Origin: Candidatus Babelota bacterium
GTDB taxonomy: Bacteria > Babelota > Babeliae > Babelales > JAUPTZ01
DNA: 7,534 nt
Direction: 5' to 3'
NCBI GenBank assembly: GCA_030917105.1
Contig: JAUPVI010000049.1
Span: forward strand, 1 to 7,534
Part shown: one piece after another, positions 1-7,109 of the stretch
How the letters are laid out: each line of letters opens with the position of its first letter
Numbering within the stretch: position 1 is the stretch's first letter
Position numbers and translations under genes: made by a program
Notes under the pieces: model-generated
Told to the model about the DNA's origin: nothing
Databases searched by the model: none
What the model saw: only the letters and a program-made list of their open reading frames with translations

Positions 1-1282
1 TGTTTGCAAAATCTTAAAAATTAACAAGAAGCGTGGCAACGTTATTATTTCTCGCCGCCGCTACTTGGAAAGCGAACGCCAAGCGAACAAGTCAAAAGTA
101 ATGACAACGATCGTTGAAGGACAAGTGATCCAAGGTATCGCCAAGAACATCACCAACTACGGTGTATTTGTGGATATAGGCGGTGTTGATGGCTTGTTGC
201 ACATCACCGACATGTCATGGGGACGCGTCAATCATCCAAGCGAACTCGTTCGCATTGGTGACACCGTAACTGTTAAGGTTATTGGTCTTGACCGTGAACA
301 TGAAAAAATTTCTTTGGGTATCAAACAACTTTCAAGCAACCCATGGGATGAAGTCGAAAGAAAATATCCTATCGGCAGCACATTGACCGGCAAGGTTTCG
401 AGCATCACCGAATACGGCTTGTTTGTAGAAATTTCTCCAGGTGTTGAAGGTTTGGTCCATATTTCAGAAGTTTCATGGACTGAACGCATTACTAACCTCC
501 ACCGCCACTTCCAAGTTGGTAAGGAAGTAACTGTGGTTGTTATTACGCTGGATAAACAAAACCGCCGTATGTCACTCAGTATCAAGCAATTGACACCGGA
601 TCCATGGCAAACAATCATGGAAAAATTCAAGGTCAGCGAGCGCATTTCTGGTAAAGTTACCAACGTTACTGATTTTGGTGTGTTTGTAGAGCTTGCTGAT
701 GGCATCGATGGCTTGGTTCACGTTTCAGACATTTCCTGGACTGACCACATTGTGCATCCAAATGAACATTACAAGAAAGGCGACACTGTTGAGGCAGTTA
801 TCCTTTCAATCGACACTGATACCAAAAAGATCTCTTTGGGCATCAAGCAAATGCAAAATGACCCATGGACCGAGATTGAGGCTTTACACCCAATCGGATC
901 TGTTGTTGAAGGTGCCGTATCAAAAATCACAAGCTTTGGCGCATTTGTTCGGTTGAGCAGCGGCCTTGAAGGTTTGATCCACAGCTCAGAATTGGGCGAA
1001 GGTTCGAACATCAAAGTTGGCGAAACTGTTCGTTGCAAAGTAATCAAGATCAGCCCTGAAGACCGCAAGCTCGGCCTTTCGGTACGCGCTCTTGATCCAA
1101 ACTACACAGCGCCACAAACACAACAATCAGCAGAAAGCGGCGAACGTCGCAAACAACAACTGCATGATGCCGCAGCACGCAAAAAAGCGTCTGAAGCAAA
1201 ACCTGCAGTTACCTCTATGAAGTCTGTGTTACAACAAGCGCTTCAAGAACATGCTGATCGCGTAAAAGCAGATAAGGAATAA
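1..1282 (+). CDS. rpsA: 30S ribosomal protein S1, 5' end missing
   Basis: S1 binds mRNA on the small ribosomal subunit and helps recruit and unfold it during initiation. The reading frame is open from base 2 and upstream of the first possible start (TTG at 65). Codons 2-64 read as the end of an S1 domain, including the S-R-R-R segment seen before this point in S1 proteins, so the true start is outside the window. Four complete S1 (OB-fold) domains follow, at about 113-334, 371-595, 629-853 and 893-1093. Each has the family pattern of a G-x-F-V core (YGVFV, YGLFV, FGVFV, FGAFV), a GL-x-H-x-S/T segment and an ending like SLGIKQL-x(3)-PW. The first is very close to the third domain of Escherichia coli S1 ([12 protein letters not shown]). 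The last lacks the closing PW and runs into a charged, Gln/Ala/Lys-rich tail of about 60 residues, probably disordered or helical. It is followed directly by ndk. The total domain number cannot be seen. Confidence 0.96.
   Translation, partial: VCKILKINKKRGNVIISRRRYLESERQANKSKVMTTIVEGQVIQGIAKNITNYGVFVDIGGVDGLLHITDMSWGRVNHPSELVRIGDTVTVKVIGLDREHEKISLGIKQLSSNPWDEVERKYPIGSTLTGKVSSITEYGLFVEISPGVEGLVHISEVSWTERITNLHRHFQVGKEVTVVVITLDKQNRRMSLSIKQLTPDPWQTIMEKFKVSERISGKVTNVTDFGVFVELADGIDGLVHVSDISWTDHIVHPNEHYKKGDTVEAVILSIDTDTKKISLGIKQMQNDPWTEIEALHPIGSVVEGAVSKITSFGAFVRLSSGLEGLIHSSELGEGSNIKVGETVRCKVIKISPEDRKLGLSVRALDPNYTAPQTQQSAESGERRKQQLHDAAARKKASEAKPAVTSMKSVLQQALQEHADRVKADKE
1274..1278 (+). promoter_or_regulatory. 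ribosome binding site of ndk inside the rpsA 3' end
   Basis: AAGGA lies 5 bases before the ndk ATG and overlaps the last sense codons of rpsA. The rpsA stop (1280-1282) sits between this site and the ATG. Ribosomes ending rpsA can therefore probably reinitiate on ndk, which suggests translational coupling. Confidence 0.75.
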
Positions 1283-1283
1283 T

Positions 1284-1694
1284 ATGATCCAAAGAACATT
1301 CGGTCTCATTAAGCCTGATGCCGTTGCTGCTGGACACACTGGCGCAATCATCAGCCGTATTGAAAAAGAAGGCTTTAAGATTGTTGGCATGAAAAAGATG
1401 AAAATCTCTCGTGCACAAGCAGAAGTTTTCTATGGAGTCCACAAAGCCCGTCCGTTTTATGAAGAGCTCGTCTCTTTCATCACTTCGGGCCCGGTTGTAG
1501 CTCTTGCCCTTGAAAAAGAAAACGCCATCCAGGCATGGCGCGATCTCATGGGCGCGACAAACCCGGCACAGGCGGCTGAAGGAACGCTCCGTAAGCTATT
1601 CGCCAAAAGTATCGGCGAAAACGCAGTTCACGGTTCAGACCCAGCAGAAACTGCTCCATTTGAAATAGTGTTGTTTTTCCCAGAAATTTGCTAA
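1284..1694 (+). CDS. ndk: Nucleoside diphosphate kinase
   Basis: This cytoplasmic enzyme transfers the gamma phosphate of ATP to nucleoside diphosphates through a phosphohistidine intermediate, keeping NTP and dNTP pools balanced. The 136-residue length is typical of bacterial Ndk. The active-site motif N-A-V-H-G-S-D is at residues 113-119, with catalytic His116. The other expected nucleotide-binding residues are present: Lys10 in the GLIKPDA start, Tyr50, Arg86, Thr92, Arg103 and Asn113. The protein therefore looks fully active. The ATG at 1284 has a good AAGGA site 5 bases upstream and gives the standard N-terminus. The gene starts one base after the rpsA stop and is followed by a strong terminator, so it is the last gene of the rpsA unit. 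Confidence 0.98.
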   Translation: MIQRTFGLIKPDAVAAGHTGAIISRIEKEGFKIVGMKKMKISRAQAEVFYGVHKARPFYEELVSFITSGPVVALALEKENAIQAWRDLMGATNPAQAAEGTLRKLFAKSIGENAVHGSDPAETAPFEIVLFFPEIC

Positions 1695-1725
1695 AATCAT
1701 TTAACAAATCTCTAAAAAACATTGC

Positions 1726-1762
1726 GGGCTCTAGGTTTTTCGAGATCTAGAGCCCTTTTTTT
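1726..1762 (+). terminator. Rho-independent terminator after ndk
   Basis: A perfect 9-bp stem, GGGCTCTAG (1726-1734) with CTAGAGCCC (1747-1755), encloses a 12-base loop that may pair further at its base. It is followed at once by seven T residues (1756-1762). It lies 31 bases after the ndk stop and ends the rpsA-ndk transcript. Confidence 0.93.
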
Positions 1763-1795
1763 GGCCTTTTATAGCCCGCAAGGGGCAACAAGGCC
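1763..1795 (+). other. interrupted hairpin in the leader of the 747-residue gene
   Basis: Outer arms GGCCTT (1763-1768) and AAGGCC (1790-1795) enclose inner arms GCCC (1774-1777) and GGGC (1783-1786). The inner loop is GCAAG, and the internal loop has 5 and 3 bases on its two sides. It begins right after the T-tract of the ndk terminator. A T-rich stretch (1801-1810) follows, but not immediately. It could be a weak second terminator, a leader structure or chance. Of the 1695-1824 gap, only this and the preceding terminator are recognisable; no convincing promoter was found. Confidence 0.4.
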
Positions 1796-1824
1796 TACAC
1801 TATTATTTTTGAACGGAAGATTCT

Positions 1825-4068
1825 ATGAGAAAAAACTCACTGCTCCTCTCCATAACGTTTTTCAGTCTCGCCCTTGGCGTAGGCATGCCATGCATGGCGG
1901 CAGATACTCCCGCGGCAGGAGCACCGGCAAGTAGTATAAACAGAATGATAACTTGGGGGATCTCAAGCCTTACAGGTTTTTTTGGCTACCCGACTGCCCA
2001 CAACACACCAATACTGCAGCACCCAGTCACCGCCACACAACCACAACGGGCTAAATCAAGAATTACACAAGCTGCTAATGAGAAAGAAGGAAAAAAAAGA
2101 AAAAGACGCTCCTTAGGCGTGACCAAGGCTACACCGGGCACCCTGCTTGCAACCCCAGCAGAGGCCAAAGTAAGTGCAGAAGCAGCACCCGCTGCCACTC
2201 AGGTACCGCAAACTCCAGAGCCCGCAGTAGTCATACCTACAAGAACAGCTGAGACTGATACCATTCCCGAACCGCAACCGGCGCCAATTATTGCACTGGA
2301 CACAGAAGCCGCTACTCAGGCAGCGCCAATTAGTGCACCGACAGTAGCGCCTACTGCCACTCCGGTACCGCGAACTCCAGAGCCTGCAATAGTCGTACCT
2401 ACAAGAACAGCTGAGACTGATACCATTCCCGAACCGCAACCGGCGCCGATTATAGCACTGGAAACAGAAGCCGCTGCTCAGGCAGCGCCAATTAGTACAC
2501 CGGCAGTAGCGCTCGCTGCCACTTCTGTACCACGAACTGTAGAACTCGCAGCAGTAGTACCTAGAAAAACGGCACGCAGAAACTTATGCCCTGATGTAGC
2601 ACTACTCCCGCAACATCTTGCTGCTAAGGCCTACGACGGAATACATAGTGCTTATCACCTACTGAAACCCGCTTGCGACTGGTATGCAAGCCATCGCTCA
2701 TACATCTCTCCAGTTCCATTAATAAAGAGAGCCTATGAAGCCTACCGCCGATGGCGTCCAAGTGCAGAAACAATCAGATCATTCGATTTAAGAAGTGGGA
2801 ACGATAATACTATTACCGACATGCATATTAAGGTAGCAGAAGCTCGTATACAACAAAGAGAGCACATACACACAAGAGGAGCTGCGGTACGCCAATTACT
2901 CTTTGATCAATCAGATACTGCCGAACTCGCCCATCCAATTGCAATAGACTATGCCAGCCACACACTTCGCGTGATGGGAATTGAACTAACCCCCGCCATA
3001 ACTGCAATGCTCGACCAAGACTCTTCCGCCCGGAAAACCTTGGCCATCATTGGGCTCCTTAATCGCGAAGGGGGGAAAATATTCTCGCCCCAGGCAATTG
3101 CATATTCGCTACAACAGCGTCATGTAGTACAGCATCCGCCACTGGCAGACCAAAACCACGCAATATGCTTTGAGATCAACCAAAGAATTTATAGCCTCCA
3201 AGACAACGCGGTAACCGCGATTGGTGACTGGAAACACTCAATGACACTAACAGGCATTAAGGTCTTGAATGCGAACATGAGTCCTGCTCAGCGAATGACC
3301 ATCTTATATGCCGCAACTCCTGAGGATCTTAAAAAATATACCGTAGTCGGTTGGCTCACTTTTCTGGGAAACACAGAACAAGCAGCCGCATTTGCACACA
3401 AGCACTATGCAGAACTAAGCACGAGAACTACTCAACTCCTTGATGAGCCAGCCGCCGGCATCAGCACCTTAGAGCTGTGCGAACGCATGCATCCGCACCT
3501 AGAAGAAATTTCACCAGCGACTGCTGCCTTGCTTATAACAGCTGAGCGGAAAATGACAGCCGCAAAGGAAAGAATTGGTAGGTTCACAACAGCAGCCAAG
3601 CAATTTGCACTCACTGACGTAACCTACGATTCGCCTGTTATGAGCCAAATAAGCTCACTCCTTCCGAATAACTCTGCGCCTACAGAAGAAATTCCAAGCC
3701 AAAAGGTGACGCCCAATAACACATGTAGCCTTCATCAACAACTAACAAGCTCTGCCGCCGGCACAAAACACACTGGCGTCAACGCAATAAGCACTCCAGA
3801 GAAAAGCAAAATCAATGGCTTTACATTGTGCGGCGGAGCTTTGACGCTCGGCGGAGCGCTCGCCTTACTGCAACAGCTCCGTCATCAACTTCCTCTTGCC
3901 GGCAAATTAGCAGATCAAATTCGACTAACTGCTACAGAAGAGGACCTTTCTTCCCCAACGGGCAAAAGTATTTACCGCGCCTACGGACCGAGAAAAGCAC
4001 CAATCATTCTATCATTCCTAGGAATGATAGCTGGTGTGGCAATGATAACGTACGGCGCTCGCAATTAA
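1825..4068 (+). CDS. Exported, C-terminally membrane-anchored protein of unknown function with tandem repeats
   Basis: I do not recognise the family of this 747-residue protein. The N-terminus is a Sec signal peptide: basic MRKN, a hydrophobic core to about residue 20, and likely cleavage near 25-26 (MPCMAA). There is no lipobox. A low-complexity region follows, with a basic cluster KKRKRR at 90-95 and an Ala/Pro/Thr-rich stretch (about 123-250) built of 54-residue tandem repeats. Residues 251-600 look like a mostly helical soluble domain. A polar linker (about 610-660) leads to two hydrophobic segments at about 665-684 and 725-744, separated by some 40 polar residues, and the tail ends YGARN. 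The ATG at 1825 is chosen because GGAAGA (1815-1820) precedes it and the signal peptide begins there. The gene starts a new unit after the ndk terminator. The next gene encodes a shorter protein with a similar C-terminus. The exported domain probably lies in the periplasm or at the envelope; its function is unknown. Confidence 0.85.
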   Translation: MRKNSLLLSITFFSLALGVGMPCMAADTPAAGAPASSINRMITWGISSLTGFFGYPTAHNTPILQHPVTATQPQRAKSRITQAANEKEGKKRKRRSLGVTKATPGTLLATPAEAKVSAEAAPAATQVPQTPEPAVVIPTRTAETDTIPEPQPAPIIALDTEAATQAAPISAPTVAPTATPVPRTPEPAIVVPTRTAETDTIPEPQPAPIIALETEAAAQAAPISTPAVALAATSVPRTVELAAVVPRKTARRNLCPDVALLPQHLAAKAYDGIHSAYHLLKPACDWYASHRSYISPVPLIKRAYEAYRRWRPSAETIRSFDLRSGNDNTITDMHIKVAEARIQQREHIHTRGAAVRQLLFDQSDTAELAHPIAIDYASHTLRVMGIELTPAITAMLDQDSSARKTLAIIGLLNREGGKIFSPQAIAYSLQQRHVVQHPPLADQNHAICFEINQRIYSLQDNAVTAIGDWKHSMTLTGIKVLNANMSPAQRMTILYAATPEDLKKYTVVGWLTFLGNTEQAAAFAHKHYAELSTRTTQLLDEPAAGISTLELCERMHPHLEEISPATAALLITAERKMTAAKERIGRFTTAAKQFALTDVTYDSPVMSQISSLLPNNSAPTEEIPSQKVTPNNTCSLHQQLTSSAAGTKHTGVNAISTPEKSKINGFTLCGGALTLGGALALLQQLRHQLPLAGKLADQIRLTATEEDLSSPTGKSIYRAYGPRKAPIILSFLGMIAGVAMITYGARN
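2191..2571 (+). repeat. 162-bp in-frame tandem repeat, two full copies and one decayed partial copy
   Basis: Copy 1 is 2191-2352 and copy 2 is 2353-2514. A partial, more diverged third copy covers about 2515-2571. The period is 162 bases (54 codons), so the frame is kept. Counting by eye, copies 1 and 2 differ at about 14 positions, and the 52 bases at 2234-2285 are identical to 2396-2447, including third codon positions. The encoded unit is rich in Pro, Ala, Thr and Glu and contains TAETDTIPEPQPAPII. It resembles a flexible stalk or spacer between the signal peptide and the folded domain. Confidence 0.93.
4009..4030. repeat. perfect 22-bp palindrome within the 3' end of the 747-residue gene
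   Basis: The half-site CTATCATTCCT is followed directly by its exact reverse complement AGGAATGATAG, with no spacer. It encodes part of the last membrane segment (around LSFLGMIA). Outer ATCATT (4003-4008) and AATGAT (4041-4046) could extend the pairing. There is no T-tract after it, so it is not a standard terminator. It may be a protein-binding site, a processing hairpin before the next gene, or chance. Confidence 0.6.
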
Positions 4069-4086
4069 TTATGGAGAAAATATAGT

Positions 4087-4905
4087 ATGAAAAGCCGCTC
4101 TTCTCTCCTCTTTCTCATTGTGGCCACAACACATTACTGCTCTGGCCACATGGAAGCACAAACGCTAACAAACATTTTAAACAGAGTGAGTAACTATCCG
4201 ACTGCAGATCAAAAAAGATGTGCTGCCTCTGTACCGGGATTAATTCCAGATTCTTTGATGAGAGGACAATTAACAGACCGCGGAATTCAAGTCCTTGCAA
4301 TCTTTGCACAATATCACAAGGAAACAGGCCTTCCCGCCGCAGATCTCAAAAAACATGTCCTGTACTCTCTTCTTGCCGATAGCCCTTCCTTCTATCAGGG
4401 AGCAAGTGCGGCCAGATATCCAAAAAAAACTACCTGCTTGCAAGGGCACAATGCAGGCATCATCCCCTGGGGCGAGCCAAATGAACGCTATAACATGACG
4501 TATTTTGAAATAGATAAGGCGCTCACTGACGAAATTGCCAAAGTTCCAGCCTCTCCAACAGGCAGCCAAAATAGCGGGCAAAAACTGCTGGCAGGCTCAC
4601 CGCTAGCAACAGTCGCAACAACCACTGGGCATAAAAAACTCAACATAACCACCGGTATTGGCCTCACGGTAACTACTCTTGGCCTTATGTGGCTATTTAC
4701 CACGGTACGAAACGAAAAAAACCGCACATTACTCATCAAAGCGTGGCGACAGCTCACTTCTGCTCACTACCGCAAGGAACTCATAGATTCGGCTACGCCA
4801 TTTGAAAAAGAACTTATTCATAGCCATGGACGAGAAGCAATAGCGGCGTTATTAATGACCCTTGCAGGAATAGCAACTACTGCCTACGGCATAAAAAAAT
4901 CTTGA
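4087..4905 (+). CDS. Exported, C-terminally membrane-anchored protein of unknown function, shorter relative of the upstream protein
   Basis: This 272-residue protein belongs to no family I recognise. It starts with a signal peptide (MKSRSS, then hydrophobic LLFLIVATT), with likely cleavage near residue 24 (HMEA before Q). A soluble region of about 160 residues follows, including Cys45 and Cys117. Two hydrophobic segments at about 188-207 and 249-268 flank some 40 polar residues, and the protein ends AYGIKKS. The tail parallels that of the preceding gene: K-L-N before the first segment (K-I-N upstream), a similar loop length, and AG-x-A-x3-YG at the end. A weaker match is LAI-x(6)-E-x-G with a following YSL at residues 70-95, against 406-429 of the larger protein. 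GGAG (4073-4076) lies 10 bases before the ATG, and the gene begins 18 bases after the upstream stop, so the two are probably cotranscribed. It may work with, or in the same membrane complex as, the larger protein; this is inference. Confidence 0.82.
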   Translation: MKSRSSLLFLIVATTHYCSGHMEAQTLTNILNRVSNYPTADQKRCAASVPGLIPDSLMRGQLTDRGIQVLAIFAQYHKETGLPAADLKKHVLYSLLADSPSFYQGASAARYPKKTTCLQGHNAGIIPWGEPNERYNMTYFEIDKALTDEIAKVPASPTGSQNSGQKLLAGSPLATVATTTGHKKLNITTGIGLTVTTLGLMWLFTTVRNEKNRTLLIKAWRQLTSAHYRKELIDSATPFEKELIHSHGREAIAALLMTLAGIATTAYGIKKS

Positions 4906-4959
4906 CTTCCACGGCCGTTCTGCCACGCTACTAGAGCCAACGATTAACCCCGTGACACT

Positions 4960-4965
4960 GGAGAG
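4960..4965 (+). promoter_or_regulatory. ribosome binding site supporting a TTG start at 4973
   Basis: GGAGAG lies 7 bases before an in-frame TTG. The earlier GTG at 4952 has no purine-rich site at a suitable distance, so this site decides the start of the binding-protein gene. Confidence 0.65.
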
Positions 4966-4972
4966 TACAACG

Positions 4973-6088
4973 TTGAATATCCTTTGGTACATTGGTTGTG
5001 CCGTTGCCACCGTGGTGGGACTGTCAATCGTTACTCGCGCTTATTACCGTTCTCGGTACCGCTTAGCAGCCAGGCCCCGGCCAGCCAAAGATAACCACAC
5101 CGTCATCCCGGCAGTACCAACGCAGTGGCCCGCAACACTGACCGTCGGCATTCTGACTCCTCTTTCTAATGAAGCAGCACATTACCTGGTCGAAGGACTT
5201 AGCGGTCTTTTAGCTCTCAGCGGCCGCACACAATACACCCTTCTTCCATTACCTGGAAACAACACTCGCGTCAACTTATTCGAACGAGCCCAACAAGCGG
5301 GTAATAGTTGTGACGTCTTAGTCACCTTTGGCCTCACCTGCGCCAATATCGCCACGGAAGCAGCAAGCCATCTTAAAAACATACCTATCATCAAAGCTGG
5401 CTTGCGTAACGACCAGCTCTTACGCTTGCTACCACACTCTTCAGAAACGATTGTTGTCACTACTGAATATGACTACAGACAGCAAATCGCTCTCTTCAAA
5501 CAAATAAAACCAAGCGCCAAAACCGCATGCATCCTCTACCGATTACAGCATGAGCATATTCGTGAAGAAGTGCAGGAGCTCAACAAAGCTCTTCTTAATG
5601 CTGGATTTAAAACATACCTTCACGTTTTGGCACATACCACGCATATTGATAACCAACTCGGCGCTTCCGCTGCTACTTACGACTCTCTTTTTCTCATGCC
5701 ATACACAGTTACTGCAAGCACTATTCAAGAGTTGGTAACGTACTGCAGCGCAAAAAAAATCACTCTGTGTGCCCAAGAATTTGATATTGTCACACTCGGT
5801 GCAGCAGTTGGCTTTGGAGAGTCAGAAAAAGAACTCGGATCACACATTGGGCATCTTATTCGTAACGTATGCGAGGGTAAGAAAAGATATCCCGCTGGCA
5901 CCATTATGACTAGTTATCCTGTCTACCGCTGCAAAATAAATAAAAGAAAATGTCAGAGCCAAGGACTAGAATTCAGCCCTGAATATATGACTATGCTTGA
6001 ACACGCCTCTATTGTTAACCATCAACGAACCGTTCATACCGCGTATAACCATGATCAATCAAACAACTCTCAAAACCAACCCTTTTGA
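4973..6088 (+). CDS. Membrane-anchored ABC-type substrate-binding protein (TrpX/ABC_sub_bind-like)
   Basis: With the TTG start the product is 371 residues; a GTG at 4952 would add seven but lacks a ribosome binding site. Residues 3-22 are a hydrophobic helix followed by a basic stretch (RAYYRSRYR). There is no clear cleavage site, so it is probably an uncleaved anchor. From about residue 55 to 325 it follows the two-lobe periplasmic binding-protein pattern of the ABC_sub_bind (TrpX) family. It begins LTVGILTPLSNEA, followed by an N-lobe segment DVLVTFGLTCANIATEA and IPIIKAG. The second lobe has TACILYRLQHEHIREEVQEL, a central YDSLFLMPYTVTAS strand-helix, and GAAVGFGESEKELG near the end. Family members bind small ligands such as amino acids for ABC importers. 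The ligand here is unknown, and no permease or ATPase gene is visible in the window. A polar Asn/Gln/His-rich tail ends the protein. The next gene overlaps its 3' end. Confidence 0.8.
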   Translation: MNILWYIGCAVATVVGLSIVTRAYYRSRYRLAARPRPAKDNHTVIPAVPTQWPATLTVGILTPLSNEAAHYLVEGLSGLLALSGRTQYTLLPLPGNNTRVNLFERAQQAGNSCDVLVTFGLTCANIATEAASHLKNIPIIKAGLRNDQLLRLLPHSSETIVVTTEYDYRQQIALFKQIKPSAKTACILYRLQHEHIREEVQELNKALLNAGFKTYLHVLAHTTHIDNQLGASAATYDSLFLMPYTVTASTIQELVTYCSAKKITLCAQEFDIVTLGAAVGFGESEKELGSHIGHLIRNVCEGKKRYPAGTIMTSYPVYRCKINKRKCQSQGLEFSPEYMTMLEHASIVNHQRTVHTAYNHDQSNNSQNQPF

Positions 6089-7037
6089 TCCGTTGATTGG
6101 GCAAGCCGAAACAACGTCATTAACCGTGGCGTTTGCGGTCAACCCAAACAATGAGCATCATGAGAAACATATTGCCCTTTTCCTTCGCCAATGCGCCATG
6201 CACAAGATTCTATGCAAGCCAGTGCGATTGTCCCCTGCTTCGACTGAAGACGCAGTCGGTATTCTTGGCCATGTAGCGCTTACATTAATGGTTTGTTTGG
6301 ATAATAATTATGCAGCGCACATGCTCCACGCAAAAACCAGACTCCACATAAGCGCACCGCTTCTTTTTGCTGATCTTGATATTCCTAAAACGGTGCTTTC
6401 GCCCCTTCCTCCAAAATGTGTTACTGTCACGCCAGAAACTGCCTATTTTGCTTCATATTTTTGCAGCATCGTACCAACATTACCAAATGTACGCGTGATA
6501 ACTATCCTACATGATCAACATGATATAGTCTTAGGGTCATTGATTCCGGAGATAACCGCCTGGCTTGAAGAACGCAATTATGGGATCAAAAAAATTGCGC
6601 GCAAACCAACTATTATAAGCGACGATCTGTTGGCCATCGCCTCCTCCGACCTAGTCCTTTTTATCAGTAAATCAACCCCTGATGATTACGCCAAACGACT
6701 GGTTAACGTCTGCAAACAACACAAAACCCTGCTTTACACGACTAATACAACACTTCTTGCTCATGGAGCTCCCTTTGCATTTACGGTAAACCAGCATGAC
6801 GTTGTACAGGAAAGCATCGCTATTTTCACCCGCTATCTCACCAATAATGTGATAAGCACTACAGCAACCATTCGCTATCAGCTACTCATCAACAGCTACG
6901 AAGTTGCTCACAACAAAACGCTGGCCGCTTCGCTTGACCCGTTTATGAAACTTTCACAAACAATCACCGTTATAACACCCACAACCTCAGAAAAAGTTTC
7001 GGCGTATTTACGGCTCGAACAGATCCCACTCGAATAA
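6051..7037 (+). CDS. Diverged substrate-binding-protein-like protein, paralogue of the upstream gene
   Basis: From the ATG at 6051 the product is 328 residues. An in-frame TTG at 5997 would give 346, but neither start has a clear Shine-Dalgarno site. The ATG lies 38 bases before the upstream stop, so translation is probably coupled. The order of elements matches the preceding protein. An opening strand TSLTVAFAVNPNNE parallels TLTVGILTPLSNE. A second-lobe start VRVITILHDQHDIVLGSLIPEITAWLEE matches the helix of the neighbour in position. An ASSDLVLFISKSTPDDYAKRLVNVC segment corresponds to YDSLFLMPYTVTASTIQELVTYC. Identity is low. No signal peptide or membrane segment is visible from either start, unlike the neighbour, so it may be cytoplasmic or use an unrecognised export route. 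It looks like a duplicated, degraded or repurposed binding-protein fold. Function unknown. Confidence 0.7.
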   Translation: MINQTTLKTNPFDPLIGQAETTSLTVAFAVNPNNEHHEKHIALFLRQCAMHKILCKPVRLSPASTEDAVGILGHVALTLMVCLDNNYAAHMLHAKTRLHISAPLLFADLDIPKTVLSPLPPKCVTVTPETAYFASYFCSIVPTLPNVRVITILHDQHDIVLGSLIPEITAWLEERNYGIKKIARKPTIISDDLLAIASSDLVLFISKSTPDDYAKRLVNVCKQHKTLLYTTNTTLLAHGAPFAFTVNQHDVVQESIAIFTRYLTNNVISTTATIRYQLLINSYEVAHNKTLAASLDPFMKLSQTITVITPTTSEKVSAYLRLEQIPLE

Positions 7038-7098
7038 ACCGTTGCAGAAAGTGCCCCCAGAAAGGAATAGTAGTTGGCGCATCAACTCACTTTACTTC

Positions 7099-7104
7099 AG
7101 GAGG
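7099..7104 (+). promoter_or_regulatory. strong ribosome binding site setting a GTG start at 7110
   Basis: AGGAGG, a full match to the Shine-Dalgarno consensus, lies 5 bases before GTG. This favours the GTG over the in-frame ATG at 7134, which would cut into the signal peptide. Confidence 0.85.
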
Positions 7105-7109
7105 TCTCT

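Noticed and set aside
1796..1806. Possible -10 boxes TACACT or TATTAT before the 747-residue gene
   Set aside because: No -35-like hexamer lies at the right distance, and the AT-rich composition makes chance matches likely.
1722..1934. Plus-strand open frame of 70 codons starting in the ndk terminator
   Set aside because: It begins inside the terminator hairpin, lacks a ribosome site and overlaps the well-supported signal-peptide start of the 747-residue gene.
2113..2439. Minus-strand open frame of 108 codons rich in Cys, Arg and Ser
   Set aside because: It is the antisense reading of the tandem repeat. Its repeated composition comes from the plus-strand repeat, and no start signals are visible.
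4902..4934. Possible promoter: TTGACT (4902-4907) with TACTAG (4929-4934)
   Set aside because: The first box is good, but the second matches TATAAT poorly and the 21-base spacing is too long. Cotranscription with the upstream gene is as likely.
7072..7087. Short hairpin AGTTG/CAACT before the hydrolase gene
   Set aside because: It has only five base pairs and no T-tract after it. This is too weak to call a terminator or regulator.
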